Assembly: GCF_002102175.1 (NCBI RefSeq)
Contig: NZ_LQOX01000143.1
Coordinates: forward strand, 1-64,000
DNA: 64,000 nt
Direction: 5' to 3'
Source: Mycobacterium gastri
GTDB lineage: Bacteria; Actinomycetota; Actinomycetes; Mycobacteriales; Mycobacteriaceae
Shown here: one piece after another, positions 32,502 through 40,467 of the stretch
Position numbering within the stretch: position 1 is the stretch's first letter
Layout of the letters: each line of letters starts with the position of its first letter
Program-made: the position numbers and the translations under genes
Notes under the pieces: generated by a model
The model's input: only the letters and a program-made list of their open reading frames with translations
Told to the model about the DNA's origin: nothing
The model's database searches: none

Positions 32502-33299
32502 TCACGCCGGGAAGTACCGGATCCGGTTGATCAGATGGCCGCGCCACGGCAGGTCGGCGAACATGATCCCGCGCCCATGATCGGATGCCAGCGACACCGT
32601 GACGGTTGATCCGGCGCCGTTGATCTTCGACCAGCTGACCCCACGGAGCTGTTGCCGTAGTTCGGCCAGGTCCAATACGTCGTCATCGCCCAAAGTCATT
32701 GCCGCCGTTGGCGACAGCGCGCGTCCCGCGGCGTAGGTGTCGCCGCGCCCCACCGCGTCGAGAAATGTCGTCACCACTGTCTTGCGACGCGCGCCCGCCC
32801 GGCGAAATCCGGTCAGGAAGCCGGCGGTGCCGCGCAAACCCTGATTACCCAACAACCCCTGCGACAGCTTCAGCGCCGGCGACATCGCCGGTGATCCGCT
32901 CCGCAGGAACTGCAGCATCATCGCCGGCAAATCCCAGTATGCCCGGAGAACGGCAATCTTCCAGTCGCCGTTGACCTTTCGCAGGTCGTAGCGCAAAAAG
33001 GCGGGAACGAACATCGTCACGGCGGGGGCCATCGCCACCTCGAGTTCGACGTCGCGCAGGACGACCGGGCCGGAGACGATGTCGAGGTCGCGGTGGAACT
33101 TGATATCCCGCGGACCGATGAACGTATCGAAGAACCGGCCGATCTGCTCGTGGCCCATATGCGGCTGCGAACCCACCGGGTCTTGGACCCGGCCGTCGCT
33201 GGTGAACAGACCTACCCAGGCGGCGCGGTCGTGAGCTGCGGCGGCCCGCGGCGACCGCTCGACGGCGACCAGTAGGTCGTCGCGATCCGGGAGCGCCAT
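32502..33299 (-). CDS. NTF2/SnoaL-like protein, Rv2042c homologue
   Basis: A 265-residue protein, the same length as I recall for Rv2042c, the gene downstream of pncA in M. tuberculosis. It appears to contain two NTF2-like halves: DRAAWVGLFTSDGRVQDPVG with IGRFFDTFIGPRDIKFHRDL in the first, and VTTFLDAVGRGDTYAAGRAL in the second. Such folds bind hydrophobic ligands or act as isomerases, dehydratases or hydrolases; no catalytic residues can be asserted. The ATG overlaps the pncA stop (ATGA), so it is translated from the pncA message. Confidence 0.8.
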   Translation of the reverse strand: MALPDRDDLLVAVERSPRAAAAHDRAAWVGLFTSDGRVQDPVGSQPHMGHEQIGRFFDTFIGPRDIKFHRDLDIVSGPVVLRDVELEVAMAPAVTMFVPAFLRYDLRKVNGDWKIAVLRAYWDLPAMMLQFLRSGSPAMSPALKLSQGLLGNQGLRGTAGFLTGFRRAGARRKTVVTTFLDAVGRGDTYAAGRALSPTAAMTLGDDDVLDLAELRQQLRGVSWSKINGAGSTVTVSLASDHGRGIMFADLPWRGHLINRIRYFPA

Positions 33300-33859
33300 C
33301 AGCGGCTCCACGCCAACGCGATGCCAGCGGGGGGCAGCTGCTTCAGCGCCTCGTTGGTGGTATCGGCCGACGCGCCCGCGGTCAGGTCGACCAACACCCT
33401 GGTAGTGAAGCCGGCCCGAGCCAGGTCCTCGGCGGTGCGCCGTACGCAATGATCGGTGGCAACGCCTACCACGTCGACCTCGTCGATCCCGCGTTGCCGC
33501 AGCCAATTCGGCAGCGTGGTGCCATGCTCGTCGACCCCCTCAGCCCCGCTGTAGGCCGCGCCGTAGGCGCCCTTGCGGAAGACGGCATCGAGGTGGCCGG
33601 TGTCGAGGTCGGGATGGAAGTCGGCACCGCAGCTTCCGGCGCGACAGTGCGGAGGCCACGACGAGCGATAGTTTGGGTGGTCAGAGAAGTGGTCGCCGGG
33701 ATCGATGTGGAAGTCCTTGGTGGCCACCACGTGCTGGTAACCCGGCCGGCCGGCCAGGTAGTCGTTGATCGTGTGTGCCAGCCGGCCGGCGCCGGCCACC
33801 GGCACCGAGCCGCCCTCGCAGAAATCGTTCTGCAGGTCGACGATGATCAGCGTTCGCAC
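33299..33859 (-). CDS. pncA: Nicotinamidase/pyrazinamidase
   Basis: A 186-residue nicotinamidase, exactly the M. tuberculosis length, which hydrolyses nicotinamide to nicotinate and also activates pyrazinamide. The catalytic triad Asp8, Lys96 and Cys138 and the metal ligands Asp49, His51, His57 and His71 are all kept; His57 is the residue changed to Asp in M. bovis. I chose the GTG at 33859, which reproduces the known N-terminus; an in-frame GTG at 33868 is an alternative. It is followed in the same transcript by the NTF2-like gene and is divergent from a DoxX gene. Confidence 0.95.
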   Translation of the reverse strand: MRTLIIVDLQNDFCEGGSVPVAGAGRLAHTINDYLAGRPGYQHVVATKDFHIDPGDHFSDHPNYRSSWPPHCRAGSCGADFHPDLDTGHLDAVFRKGAYGAAYSGAEGVDEHGTTLPNWLRQRGIDEVDVVGVATDHCVRRTAEDLARAGFTTRVLVDLTAGASADTTNEALKQLPPAGIALAWSR

Positions 33860-33955
33860 AATATCCACCCTAGTCCCAACGGTCGCGGGCTGCCGCGGGC
33901 TCCCGCGACCGCCCTGGCCGGTTTGCCGGCCCGCGGACCGGGGAATACCCCGGCC

Positions 33956-34780
33956 ATGATGCTTCGCAGAATCGCACGACCCATGCTGTCAGCGGCGTTC
34001 ATCGGCCAGGGTGTGGAGTCGCTGCTCAACCCCAAGCCCGCGGCGGAAGCCGCCCAGCCCACCGTGAGCCGATTGCGGACGCTGCCGGATCCGGTGGGCA
34101 GCAGCATTCCGTCCAATGCCGAAACGTTCGCTCAGATCAACGCCGCCGTTCAGATCGGGGGTGGCGTGCTACTGGCCGCCGGCCGACTACCCCGCCTCGC
34201 CTCGGCGGCGCTGGCGCTGACGGTGATACCGGGCAATCTTGGCACTCATATGTTTTGGAGCGAGCCGGATCCGGAGCTCAAGGCGCAGAAGCGGCGTGAA
34301 TTCCTCACGGACCTGAGCTTGCTGGGCGGACTGATCATCGCCTCGGCGGACACCGCGGGCAAGCCGTCGTTGGCGTGGCGCGGCCGGCGCGCCGCGAGCC
34401 GACTCTCGGAGGCCGTGTCCTCGACGCTGCCGGGATCCGACGACACCGTGGTGGGCGCCGAACTCGGAGAGCTCGGCGACAAGATTGTGCACCGCCTGAA
34501 GGCCGGAGCCGAGCGTGGCCGGGAGCTGGCCGAGACAGCCGCCGAACGGGGGGCGCCCTACGCCGAAGCCGCCCTGGAACGCGGGCGCCACCTGGCCGGT
34601 ACCGCGGCGGCAAAAGGCGCGCCATTGGCCGAGGCGGCCCGCGCCCGGGGCGAGAAGCTGGCCAGTAAGGCCCGGTTGCGCGGCCTGGAACTCGCCGAGA
34701 CCGTGCGCCACCAAGGTTCCCACTTGGCCGACACGGCACGTGAGCAGGTCAAGGCCCCGGGAAAGCGCCTGCAGTCATAG
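33956..34780 (+). CDS. DoxX-like membrane protein with a repetitive alanine-rich helical tail
   Basis: A 274-residue protein. The first ~125 residues resemble DoxX-family membrane proteins, with about four hydrophobic segments (GVLLAAGRLPRLASAALALT; LTDLSLLGGLIIASADTAG). From about residue 165 the tail is an amphipathic helix built from imperfect repeats of the type ERGRELAETAAERGAPYAEA and similar runs, rich in Ala, Glu, Arg and Gly. Such tails may bind membrane surfaces or form coiled coils. Function unknown. The ATG at 33956 (ATGATG) begins 96 bases from the divergent pncA start. Confidence 0.77.
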   Translation: MMLRRIARPMLSAAFIGQGVESLLNPKPAAEAAQPTVSRLRTLPDPVGSSIPSNAETFAQINAAVQIGGGVLLAAGRLPRLASAALALTVIPGNLGTHMFWSEPDPELKAQKRREFLTDLSLLGGLIIASADTAGKPSLAWRGRRAASRLSEAVSSTLPGSDDTVVGAELGELGDKIVHRLKAGAERGRELAETAAERGAPYAEAALERGRHLAGTAAAKGAPLAEAARARGEKLASKARLRGLELAETVRHQGSHLADTAREQVKAPGKRLQS

Positions 34781-34787
34781 GTAGCGG

Positions 34788-34862
34788 TCGTCGTCGTCGA
34801 GGGTTTCGCCGGCCGCCATCTTGGCGATGTTGGAGAACGCATCGGCGACGTCCGGCCCGTGC
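34788..34862 (-). other. Possible short C-terminal coding remnant after the kinase-like gene
   Basis: Minus-strand frame in a different phase from the kinase-like gene, reading HGPDVADAFSNIAKMAAGE and ending DDDDRYL before a stop at 34788-34790. It looks like a protein C-terminus but has no start of its own. It may be debris or the end of an alternative, frameshifted product. Confidence 0.25.
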
Positions 34863-36848
34863 TCACACCTGGTTGCGATTCCATTCCAGCCAGCCGACAC
34901 CGCTGCGGCCGTCGGCGGTGCTGACGCCGACCCAGGCGCGCGGGAATTGGCTTACCCGCCCGTCGACGGCTACCAGCCGCACCGGTGCGTGCGCGCGTAC
35001 CTCGACGGCCGCCGTGAGCTCACCGTGATCGAGGCTCAGTGTCGCGTGCAGCGGTAAACCGTTGGCGCCGAAGCTATCCTGGATGTCCACCGCCTGCAGC
35101 TCGGTGAGTTGCCCCCGAGCGTCTTGAACGTAGCCGACACTGAAGGCTGGTGCGCCCGGGATTTGGATCTTGACGCCGTGCAGATGCGTACCGTCGTCGA
35201 GGTGCACCGCACTCCACATCCAATCCATGCTCCACCAATCGCGCACGCCCCAGGAGTGGTCCCGTTGCCCCGGAACGGAGTCGAAGCGGTAGCCGGTTCC
35301 ATCGACGGTGACGGTTCCCGAAACGGTGCAAGGGATTTCGTAGCGCGACGTCATTCGATACCGATATGGGCTGCCGTCGGTTGTCCAAACCAGGCACATC
35401 GTCACTTCGACCGGATCTCCGGGCTCCCCGCGCAACAACGCCGCGGGGTCGGCGTATGACTGCCCACGCGCCCGTAGGTCGACACGATAAGTCTGCAGCG
35501 GTGCGCTGACGGCATGGTCCAGCTCGACGGCGTCGGTGCGCACCACCCACGGGTCGTCGGGCAGCGCGACGTCGACGTCGACGACGGCCACGGTCGGCAT
35601 GTCGGGTCCGCACAGCAGCGCGTGCACCCATGCCGTCTGCTGATTGGCAATCCGGCCCAGCCGAAACCAGCCGCCCAATCCCTGTGGCGCGTCGACGAAG
35701 TCGGCGTACCAGCTCTCGCTCCACAGCGGTTCGTCGGTCGGTGCGTGGGCGAGTTCGTCGTCGTCGGAAGGCCGCAGCGGCTCGGGTCGCTCAACGGCCG
35801 GCAGCGTCGCCAACGCGTCGGTGTCCAGCACGTGGTCGCAATGGCGTTGCAGCATCGTCATGAACAACCGGTCACCCCGCTCGGTGCGCTCCACCAGCAT
35901 CGAGGAGACAATTGCCATCATGACGCCGAAAAAGCTCTGCCCGCGGACACCTTCGGCGACCTCGGTCAGGCTGATCGGCGGCTCGGGCCCCAGCGCTTGG
36001 TGATAAGTCCGCAGTAGGTCGTCGTAGTGAGTCCGGCGGTCCTGCGTCGATAGCGCACAGCCCAGGAAGTACGCCAGATCGGTCATCGCGGGGCCCCAGG
36101 AGACGGTCTGCCAGTCGACCACCGTCAACGCCCGGTCGGCTCCGGCTGCACCGAAAAGCAGGTTGTCCAACCGGTAGTCGCCGTGTACGAGCCCCTGGAT
36201 TTCGGTGTGCGCCGCCTCCTGGTAGCCATCGAACGCGGCTACCAGCCGGTCGCACACTTCCCGGTATCGGGGTGCAATCTGGTCGCCGTAGCGCTCGACA
36301 AAACCGGCGTAGAGCGACGCGATCATCGTCTGATTCAGCGGTGCGTCACGGTTGAGCCACGGCGCATCGGCCAGCGTCGCGTCACCGAGCAGCGGTCCGT
36401 GCAGCCGCCCCAGCTCCCTGACCGCAAGCCTGGCTTCTTCGATTGTGGCCCCGGCGATTTCGTCACCAACGACCGCCGGTCCGGCGTCACCGAGCAGCAG
36501 GTCGAATGCGCCGGTCGAGACGTCGGCCGCCGCGTGGTAACAGGGGGCTATCGGCCCGTCGAGGCGTGGCGCGATGTCGCGGTAGAACCGAACCTCACGC
36601 TGGTAGAGGCCCAGCGTCCGGCCGGTCTGCCGGCTCATCGGATCGGTGGCCGCGACCTTGAGGACTACCGATTGCGGGCCGGCGGCTGCTGCGTAGGCGG
36701 GCACGACGCGGTAGCACTCGCTCATCTGGCCGGTGCCGATGCGCTCGACGGTGAAATCGGTGACCGTGCCGGCCCCGATCGCCGCGGTCAGCCACGACGC
36801 GGTGAGATCGTCCGGTCGCTCGATGACGCGCTCGCTTTCGGGATCCAT
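34863..36848 (-). CDS. Aminoglycoside-phosphotransferase-like kinase fused to a C-terminal beta-rich domain
   Basis: A 661-residue protein. Residues ~20-320 form a kinase of the APH/EcKL type: the HGDYRLDNLLF catalytic loop and VVDWQTVSWGP metal-binding segment are intact. Residues ~350-661 (FRLGRIANQQTAWVHALL, GQRDHSWGVRDWWSMDWMW) resemble beta-barrel domains found with hydroxyneurosporene-type and DUF706x proteins, possibly binding a lipid or steroid-like ligand. Phosphorylation of a small hydrophobic alcohol is an inference. It starts two bases after the lipT stop. In M. tuberculosis the pncA-lipT interval holds only the 105-residue Rv2044c. Confidence 0.78.
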   Translation of the reverse strand: MDPESERVIERPDDLTASWLTAAIGAGTVTDFTVERIGTGQMSECYRVVPAYAAAAGPQSVVLKVAATDPMSRQTGRTLGLYQREVRFYRDIAPRLDGPIAPCYHAAADVSTGAFDLLLGDAGPAVVGDEIAGATIEEARLAVRELGRLHGPLLGDATLADAPWLNRDAPLNQTMIASLYAGFVERYGDQIAPRYREVCDRLVAAFDGYQEAAHTEIQGLVHGDYRLDNLLFGAAGADRALTVVDWQTVSWGPAMTDLAYFLGCALSTQDRRTHYDDLLRTYHQALGPEPPISLTEVAEGVRGQSFFGVMMAIVSSMLVERTERGDRLFMTMLQRHCDHVLDTDALATLPAVERPEPLRPSDDDELAHAPTDEPLWSESWYADFVDAPQGLGGWFRLGRIANQQTAWVHALLCGPDMPTVAVVDVDVALPDDPWVVRTDAVELDHAVSAPLQTYRVDLRARGQSYADPAALLRGEPGDPVEVTMCLVWTTDGSPYRYRMTSRYEIPCTVSGTVTVDGTGYRFDSVPGQRDHSWGVRDWWSMDWMWSAVHLDDGTHLHGVKIQIPGAPAFSVGYVQDARGQLTELQAVDIQDSFGANGLPLHATLSLDHGELTAAVEVRAHAPVRLVAVDGRVSQFPRAWVGVSTADGRSGVGWLEWNRNQV

Positions 36849-36850
36849 GG

Positions 36851-38356
36851 TCACTGAACCAGCGAAAAGCCGTCCCAGACCAGCCGGCGGTGCTGGTGCG
36901 GATCTAACTCGACGCGGCACTCGCGGTCGATCACCAGCACGGCTCGCTCGGTGTGCGTATAGGCCGGCCAGTCGTCGCCCGGCGCACCGGTCTGGCTGAA
37001 AGACCGCCAGCGTCTTATGACTTCGTCGCTGACCCGCAGTGCATGTCTCCGGTCGGCGGCAGCAGTCAGCAACGCACCGAACGTGGTCCGGTAGATGTCG
37101 AAGACGGCAAGCAGTTCGGTCGCGTGCGTAGCCCCGAAACCGGACCAGCGCAGAGTCCGCGGGGCGTAGTCGTAGCGGTAAAGGTAAGTAGGGGCGTGCG
37201 CGCCGTGCGCCTCGGCGATCTGCCAGGCGGCCGCGTTGAACGCGAAATCCCCGCCAAGTTGGATGCATGCCGACGGCTTGGGGTAATCCGGGTAGGCCGA
37301 GGTAATGCGTTCCCGGGTAGCCGGTTCCGCGTCGGCCAGTAGTTCGTCGATCATCGCCTTGTTGGTCGGCAGCATCTTGAGGAAGCGGGTGAACAACCGG
37401 CCCTCCTCGGCGTTGGTGCCCACGATGAGCGGCACCTGGTGCGATTGTCCAGACCGCATCGCCTCGACGGGATCGATGGGCAGGCAGTCGTCGCCGAAGG
37501 TGGGACCAATCGGGAAGGCGCCCAAGCGTTTCTGCATGCCCTGCTCGATCAGTCGGTGCTGGGCTTGGACCAGTTGAGCCGGGGTCGCCCGGATGAGCGC
37601 GCTGGCGGCATCGCGCGGGCGGGCACCGAGCAGCTCGGCAAAGCGTGCGGCGAACTCAACGGCCAGCTCACGAGGACGCACCATGCCCGCCGCCGGACTT
37701 TCCGAAATCGCCTGCGCAAAAAGGTCTTTCGCGGCCGGCACGGCCAGCAATGTGGCGGTGATGTGAGCGCCCGCGCTTTCCCCGAAAATGGTGACGTTGT
37801 CGGGGTCACCACCGAATTGGGCGATGTTGTCCTGGACCCACTGCAACGCCAGCACCAAATCGCGCAGGTACAGGTTGCTGTCGATGGTGATGTCGGCCGT
37901 CGACAGCGACGACAGGTCCAGACAACCCAGCGCACCCAACCGGTAGTTAACCGACACGTAGACGCAGCCCCGCCGGGCCAGTGCGGCGCCGTCGTATAAC
38001 GGGGTGGCCGAGCTGCCCAGGATGTAGCCGCCGCCGTGGATGAAGACCATGACCGGCAGCGGTTCGGGTGCGGGGGCTTCGGGCGTGACGACGTTGAGGG
38101 CCAGGCAATCCTCGCTCATTGGTTGATACTTGCCGACGCCGAGCATCGTGTAACGACGTTGCTGGGGCGCGCAATTGGTGAACCCGTGGCAGTGCCGCAC
38201 ACCGGACCAGGGCTGCGCCGGCTGCGGTGCCCGGAATCGCAACGGCCCCACCGGCGGCCTGGCGTAGGGGATGGATCGCCAGCGGTTCACGCCGTCGCGA
38301 GTGAAGCCCTCGACGATGCCGGTAACCGTGCGTGCGCGGACGGTGCGCTCGTGCAT
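36851..38356 (-). CDS. lipT: Type B carboxylesterase LipT
   Basis: A 501-residue esterase/lipase of the type-B carboxylesterase family. The oxyanion segment VMVFIHGGGYILGS, the nucleophile elbow FGESAGAHITATLL, and later acid and histidine regions (GTNAEEGRLF and GFGATHATEL) are intact. EDCLALNVVTP is the family's second signature. No signal peptide is visible. The position between lppI and the pncA region matches M. tuberculosis Rv2045c. It is divergent from lppI with 78 bases between starts and probably co-transcribed with the kinase-like gene. Confidence 0.93.
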   Translation of the reverse strand: MHERTVRARTVTGIVEGFTRDGVNRWRSIPYARPPVGPLRFRAPQPAQPWSGVRHCHGFTNCAPQQRRYTMLGVGKYQPMSEDCLALNVVTPEAPAPEPLPVMVFIHGGGYILGSSATPLYDGAALARRGCVYVSVNYRLGALGCLDLSSLSTADITIDSNLYLRDLVLALQWVQDNIAQFGGDPDNVTIFGESAGAHITATLLAVPAAKDLFAQAISESPAAGMVRPRELAVEFAARFAELLGARPRDAASALIRATPAQLVQAQHRLIEQGMQKRLGAFPIGPTFGDDCLPIDPVEAMRSGQSHQVPLIVGTNAEEGRLFTRFLKMLPTNKAMIDELLADAEPATRERITSAYPDYPKPSACIQLGGDFAFNAAAWQIAEAHGAHAPTYLYRYDYAPRTLRWSGFGATHATELLAVFDIYRTTFGALLTAAADRRHALRVSDEVIRRWRSFSQTGAPGDDWPAYTHTERAVLVIDRECRVELDPHQHRRLVWDGFSLVQ

Positions 38357-38434
38357 AACCCGACGTTAGCGGATTGGCAGGGCGCACCGGATGGGCAGCG
38401 CCTTAAACCGGGGCGAGGCGGCTAGCCTGAATCG

Positions 38435-39103
38435 ATGCGAATCGCCGTGCTGGTCGCAGTGCCATTGCTGGTTGCCGGGTGCTCGCACGACATCGGCAGC
38501 CAGCCGGGGCATTCGCAGACCAGCACGCCGACGTCGGCGGGGTCGTCGGCGAGCAAACCGACGGCCGGGTCGGCCACGCCGGCGGCCGGTGTCCCGATCT
38601 CCGAGGTCATTGCCTGGATCGAGGCAGGCCGACCCGCCGATCCCGCGCGCTATCACAGCGTGAGCCGCGACGGTGTCACCACCGAACTCGGCGACGACAT
38701 CGCGTTTACCGCCCCGGCCGGCAAAGCGTTGTGCCTGACCGACGCCAAACACACCGGCAGCGCGCTGGCCTGTCTGGTCAGCCTGACCAATCCCCCGCCT
38801 GCTCCCGCCACCGCCTACGGCGAATGGAAGGGCGGCTGGGTTGACTTCGACGGGGTGAAGCTACAGGTCGGAGCGTCCCGCGGTGACCCCGGGCCGTTCG
38901 TCAACGGCAACGGACCCGAGTTGGCGGAGAGGGACTCATTGTCGTTCGGCGACTACCGCTGCCGCGCCGAACAATCCGGGCTGCTCTGCGTGAACTACGC
39001 GCACCAGTCCGCGGTTCGGCTCAGCGCCGGCGGCGTCGAACCGTTCGGTTGCCTGCGACCGGTGCCGCCGCCCGACGGCGTGGGAATGGCATTCACCTGC
39101 TGA
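38435..39103 (+). CDS. lppI: Lipoprotein LppI
   Basis: A 222-residue exported lipoprotein. The signal peptide MRIAVLVAVPLLVAGC ends with a clear lipobox (LVAGC), followed by a serine/threonine-rich linker and a globular part with further cysteines. Function is unknown. Its place divergent from lipT matches M. tuberculosis lppI (Rv2046). Maturation would need Lgt, LspA and the Lnt encoded at 58347-60329. Confidence 0.9.
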   Translation: MRIAVLVAVPLLVAGCSHDIGSQPGHSQTSTPTSAGSSASKPTAGSATPAAGVPISEVIAWIEAGRPADPARYHSVSRDGVTTELGDDIAFTAPAGKALCLTDAKHTGSALACLVSLTNPPPAPATAYGEWKGGWVDFDGVKLQVGASRGDPGPFVNGNGPELAERDSLSFGDYRCRAEQSGLLCVNYAHQSAVRLSAGGVEPFGCLRPVPPPDGVGMAFTC

Positions 39104-39289
39104 GGTACTCCACTGCCGGGATGCCTCCAGTCTGCCAGCGCGCCCTACGCGGCATATTCGCAGTTCACAGCGGTTCTGGGTCGCGGCGCTACGATGCCGC
39201 TATGAACGGGGTACAGACCCGATTCGCCGTCGGCCGCCGGTGGTATCCCGGCGATCTTCTTCCACGGCCATCGGCATGTCGTCGTCGGC
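39104..39289. other. Short gap between lppI and the mercury module
   Basis: I see no gene here. The adjacent sequence from 39290 carries the promoter-like element of the truncated MerR gene. This marks the left edge of a block not found between lppI and Rv2047c in M. tuberculosis. Confidence 0.35.
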
Positions 39290-39321
39290 TTGACTAGGTA
39301 GTTGAATCCAAGGTTCATACT
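39290..39321 (+). promoter_or_regulatory. MerR-type promoter with long spacer
   Basis: TTGACT at 39290-39295 and TCATAC at 39315-39320 are 19 bases apart, the elongated spacing of promoters activated by MerR proteins through DNA untwisting. The spacer holds an imperfect dyad, TGAATCC and AGGTTCA. The GTG of the truncated MerR gene follows seven bases later. Confidence 0.5.
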
Positions 39322-39327
39322 TGAGAG

Positions 39328-39444
39328 GTGAGAACCAGCGAGGTCGCCAGGCAGGCGCAGGTCAACGCTCAAACGCTGCGCTACTACGAACGCCGCGGTT
39401 TGCTGCCCGAACCCCGGCGGACCCCAACTGACCGCGACCTGTGA
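39328..39444 (+). pseudogene. Truncated MerR-family regulator (38 codons)
   Basis: The frame reads VRTSEVARQAQVNAQTLRYY and ERRGLLPEPRR, the intact first helix-turn-helix of a MerR protein, then stops at TGA after 38 codons. Normal MerR proteins have about 130 residues with a dimerisation helix and effector-binding cysteines; both are missing. It precedes a thioredoxin-like gene and a merB-like gene, so it was probably their mercury-responsive regulator. Confidence 0.7.
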
Positions 39445-39526
39445 TCGGCCCGCTCCAAACTGGATTGCCCGATCTTGCATGACATCGAAACAGCGCCACC
39501 ACAACGTCAACCGCTGAGGACTGAAC

Positions 39527-39802
39527 ATGATGCGAATTGAACTGCTCACCTCGCCGGGATGTCCCAATGCCGCCGCCGCCAGGGCGACGATCACAGAATG
39601 CCTGACTTCGTTGGGCATCGACGTGCCGATAATCGACCGCGTCGGTAGCTATCCCTCACCGACGGTCCTGGTCGACGGGGTTGACGTGATGCGTCCCGAG
39701 GCCGGACCACCAATCGGCAATGCGTGCAGACTCGACTTGCCCACGCCGTCGCGGGTTTTCGACGCATTGCGGGCGCACGCGCCCAAGACAACGGAATCGT
39801 GA
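39527..39802 (+). CDS. Small thioredoxin-fold protein of the mercury module
   Basis: A 91-residue protein with a thioredoxin-like start: RIELLTSPGCPNAAAARATI. The segment holds a single cysteine where thioredoxins have CxxC, and SPTVLVDGVDV is the cis-proline strand. Similar small proteins occur beside merB genes in actinobacteria. It may bind thiol or mercury and hand it on, but this is inference. Its stop codon overlaps the ATG of the merB-like gene (TGATG), so the two are coupled. Confidence 0.68.
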   Translation: MMRIELLTSPGCPNAAAARATITECLTSLGIDVPIIDRVGSYPSPTVLVDGVDVMRPEAGPPIGNACRLDLPTPSRVFDALRAHAPKTTES

Positions 39803-40461
39803 TGCCCGACCAGTTCGCGAATGCACCCGAGTCGCCGGCCACCGCCGCCCAGCAGCTCCCGCCGACGATCCGGGAACTGCACCGAGCTGTACTGCGCCGC
39901 TTCCTCGACCACGGCCGATGTCACCGTGACGACTTACGCAAGACAGCCAACGCGCTGGGTGTCGAACTCGACGACGCGTTGTACCGACTGGAATCCGACG
40001 ACCTGGTGCACACCGCAGCTGACGGACACATCGAGGTCGCCTACCCCTTCTCGGGTAGGCCCACAACGCATACCGTCCATCTGACCGGGCACCCTCCGGT
40101 CGCGGCGATGTGCGCCATCGACGCGCTGGGCATCCCGCTGATGAGCGGAAGCGACGGCATCATCTACTCCGCCGATCCCGTCAGCCAAACGCGGATACAG
40201 ATTCGACGCCACGGTAGCGACTGGATATGGCAACCCGCCTCCGCCGTCGTAGTCATCAGCCGAACCGATTGCTGCGGAACCCTGGCCAACACTGCATGCG
40301 AGTCGATTACATTCCACACCGCCGCGCAAGACGCGCAAGCACATCTGGACAGCCATCCCGAGCTTCGTGGTGTCATCCTCGGCCAGGCCGACGCGATCGC
40401 CATCGCCGACAGCGTATTCGGATCCCTGCTCGCAGCCGACGAAACCACTTCGCCCGGTTAG
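39802..40461 (+). CDS. merB: Alkylmercury lyase (MerB-like)
   Basis: A 219-residue protein with an N-terminal winged-helix part (REL...RRFLDHGRCHRDDLRKTA) and a C-terminal MerB domain. MerB cleaves carbon-mercury bonds using two cysteines and an aspartate. The motif AAMCAIDALG gives Cys104 and Asp107 (E. coli Cys96 and Asp99), and ACESITFH provides Cys166 where Cys159 is expected; a CC pair sits at 157-158. All key residues are thus present. No mercuric reductase (merA) is visible in the window. The gene ends within about ten bases of a REP13E12 remnant. Confidence 0.84.
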   Translation: MPDQFANAPESPATAAQQLPPTIRELHRAVLRRFLDHGRCHRDDLRKTANALGVELDDALYRLESDDLVHTAADGHIEVAYPFSGRPTTHTVHLTGHPPVAAMCAIDALGIPLMSGSDGIIYSADPVSQTRIQIRRHGSDWIWQPASAVVVISRTDCCGTLANTACESITFHTAAQDAQAHLDSHPELRGVILGQADAIAIADSVFGSLLAADETTSPG

Positions 40462-40467
40462 CACTAA

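Noticed and set aside
33449..33955. Long 5' extension of the DoxX frame
   Set aside because: It runs antisense through pncA; the membrane-protein homology begins at the ATG at 33956.
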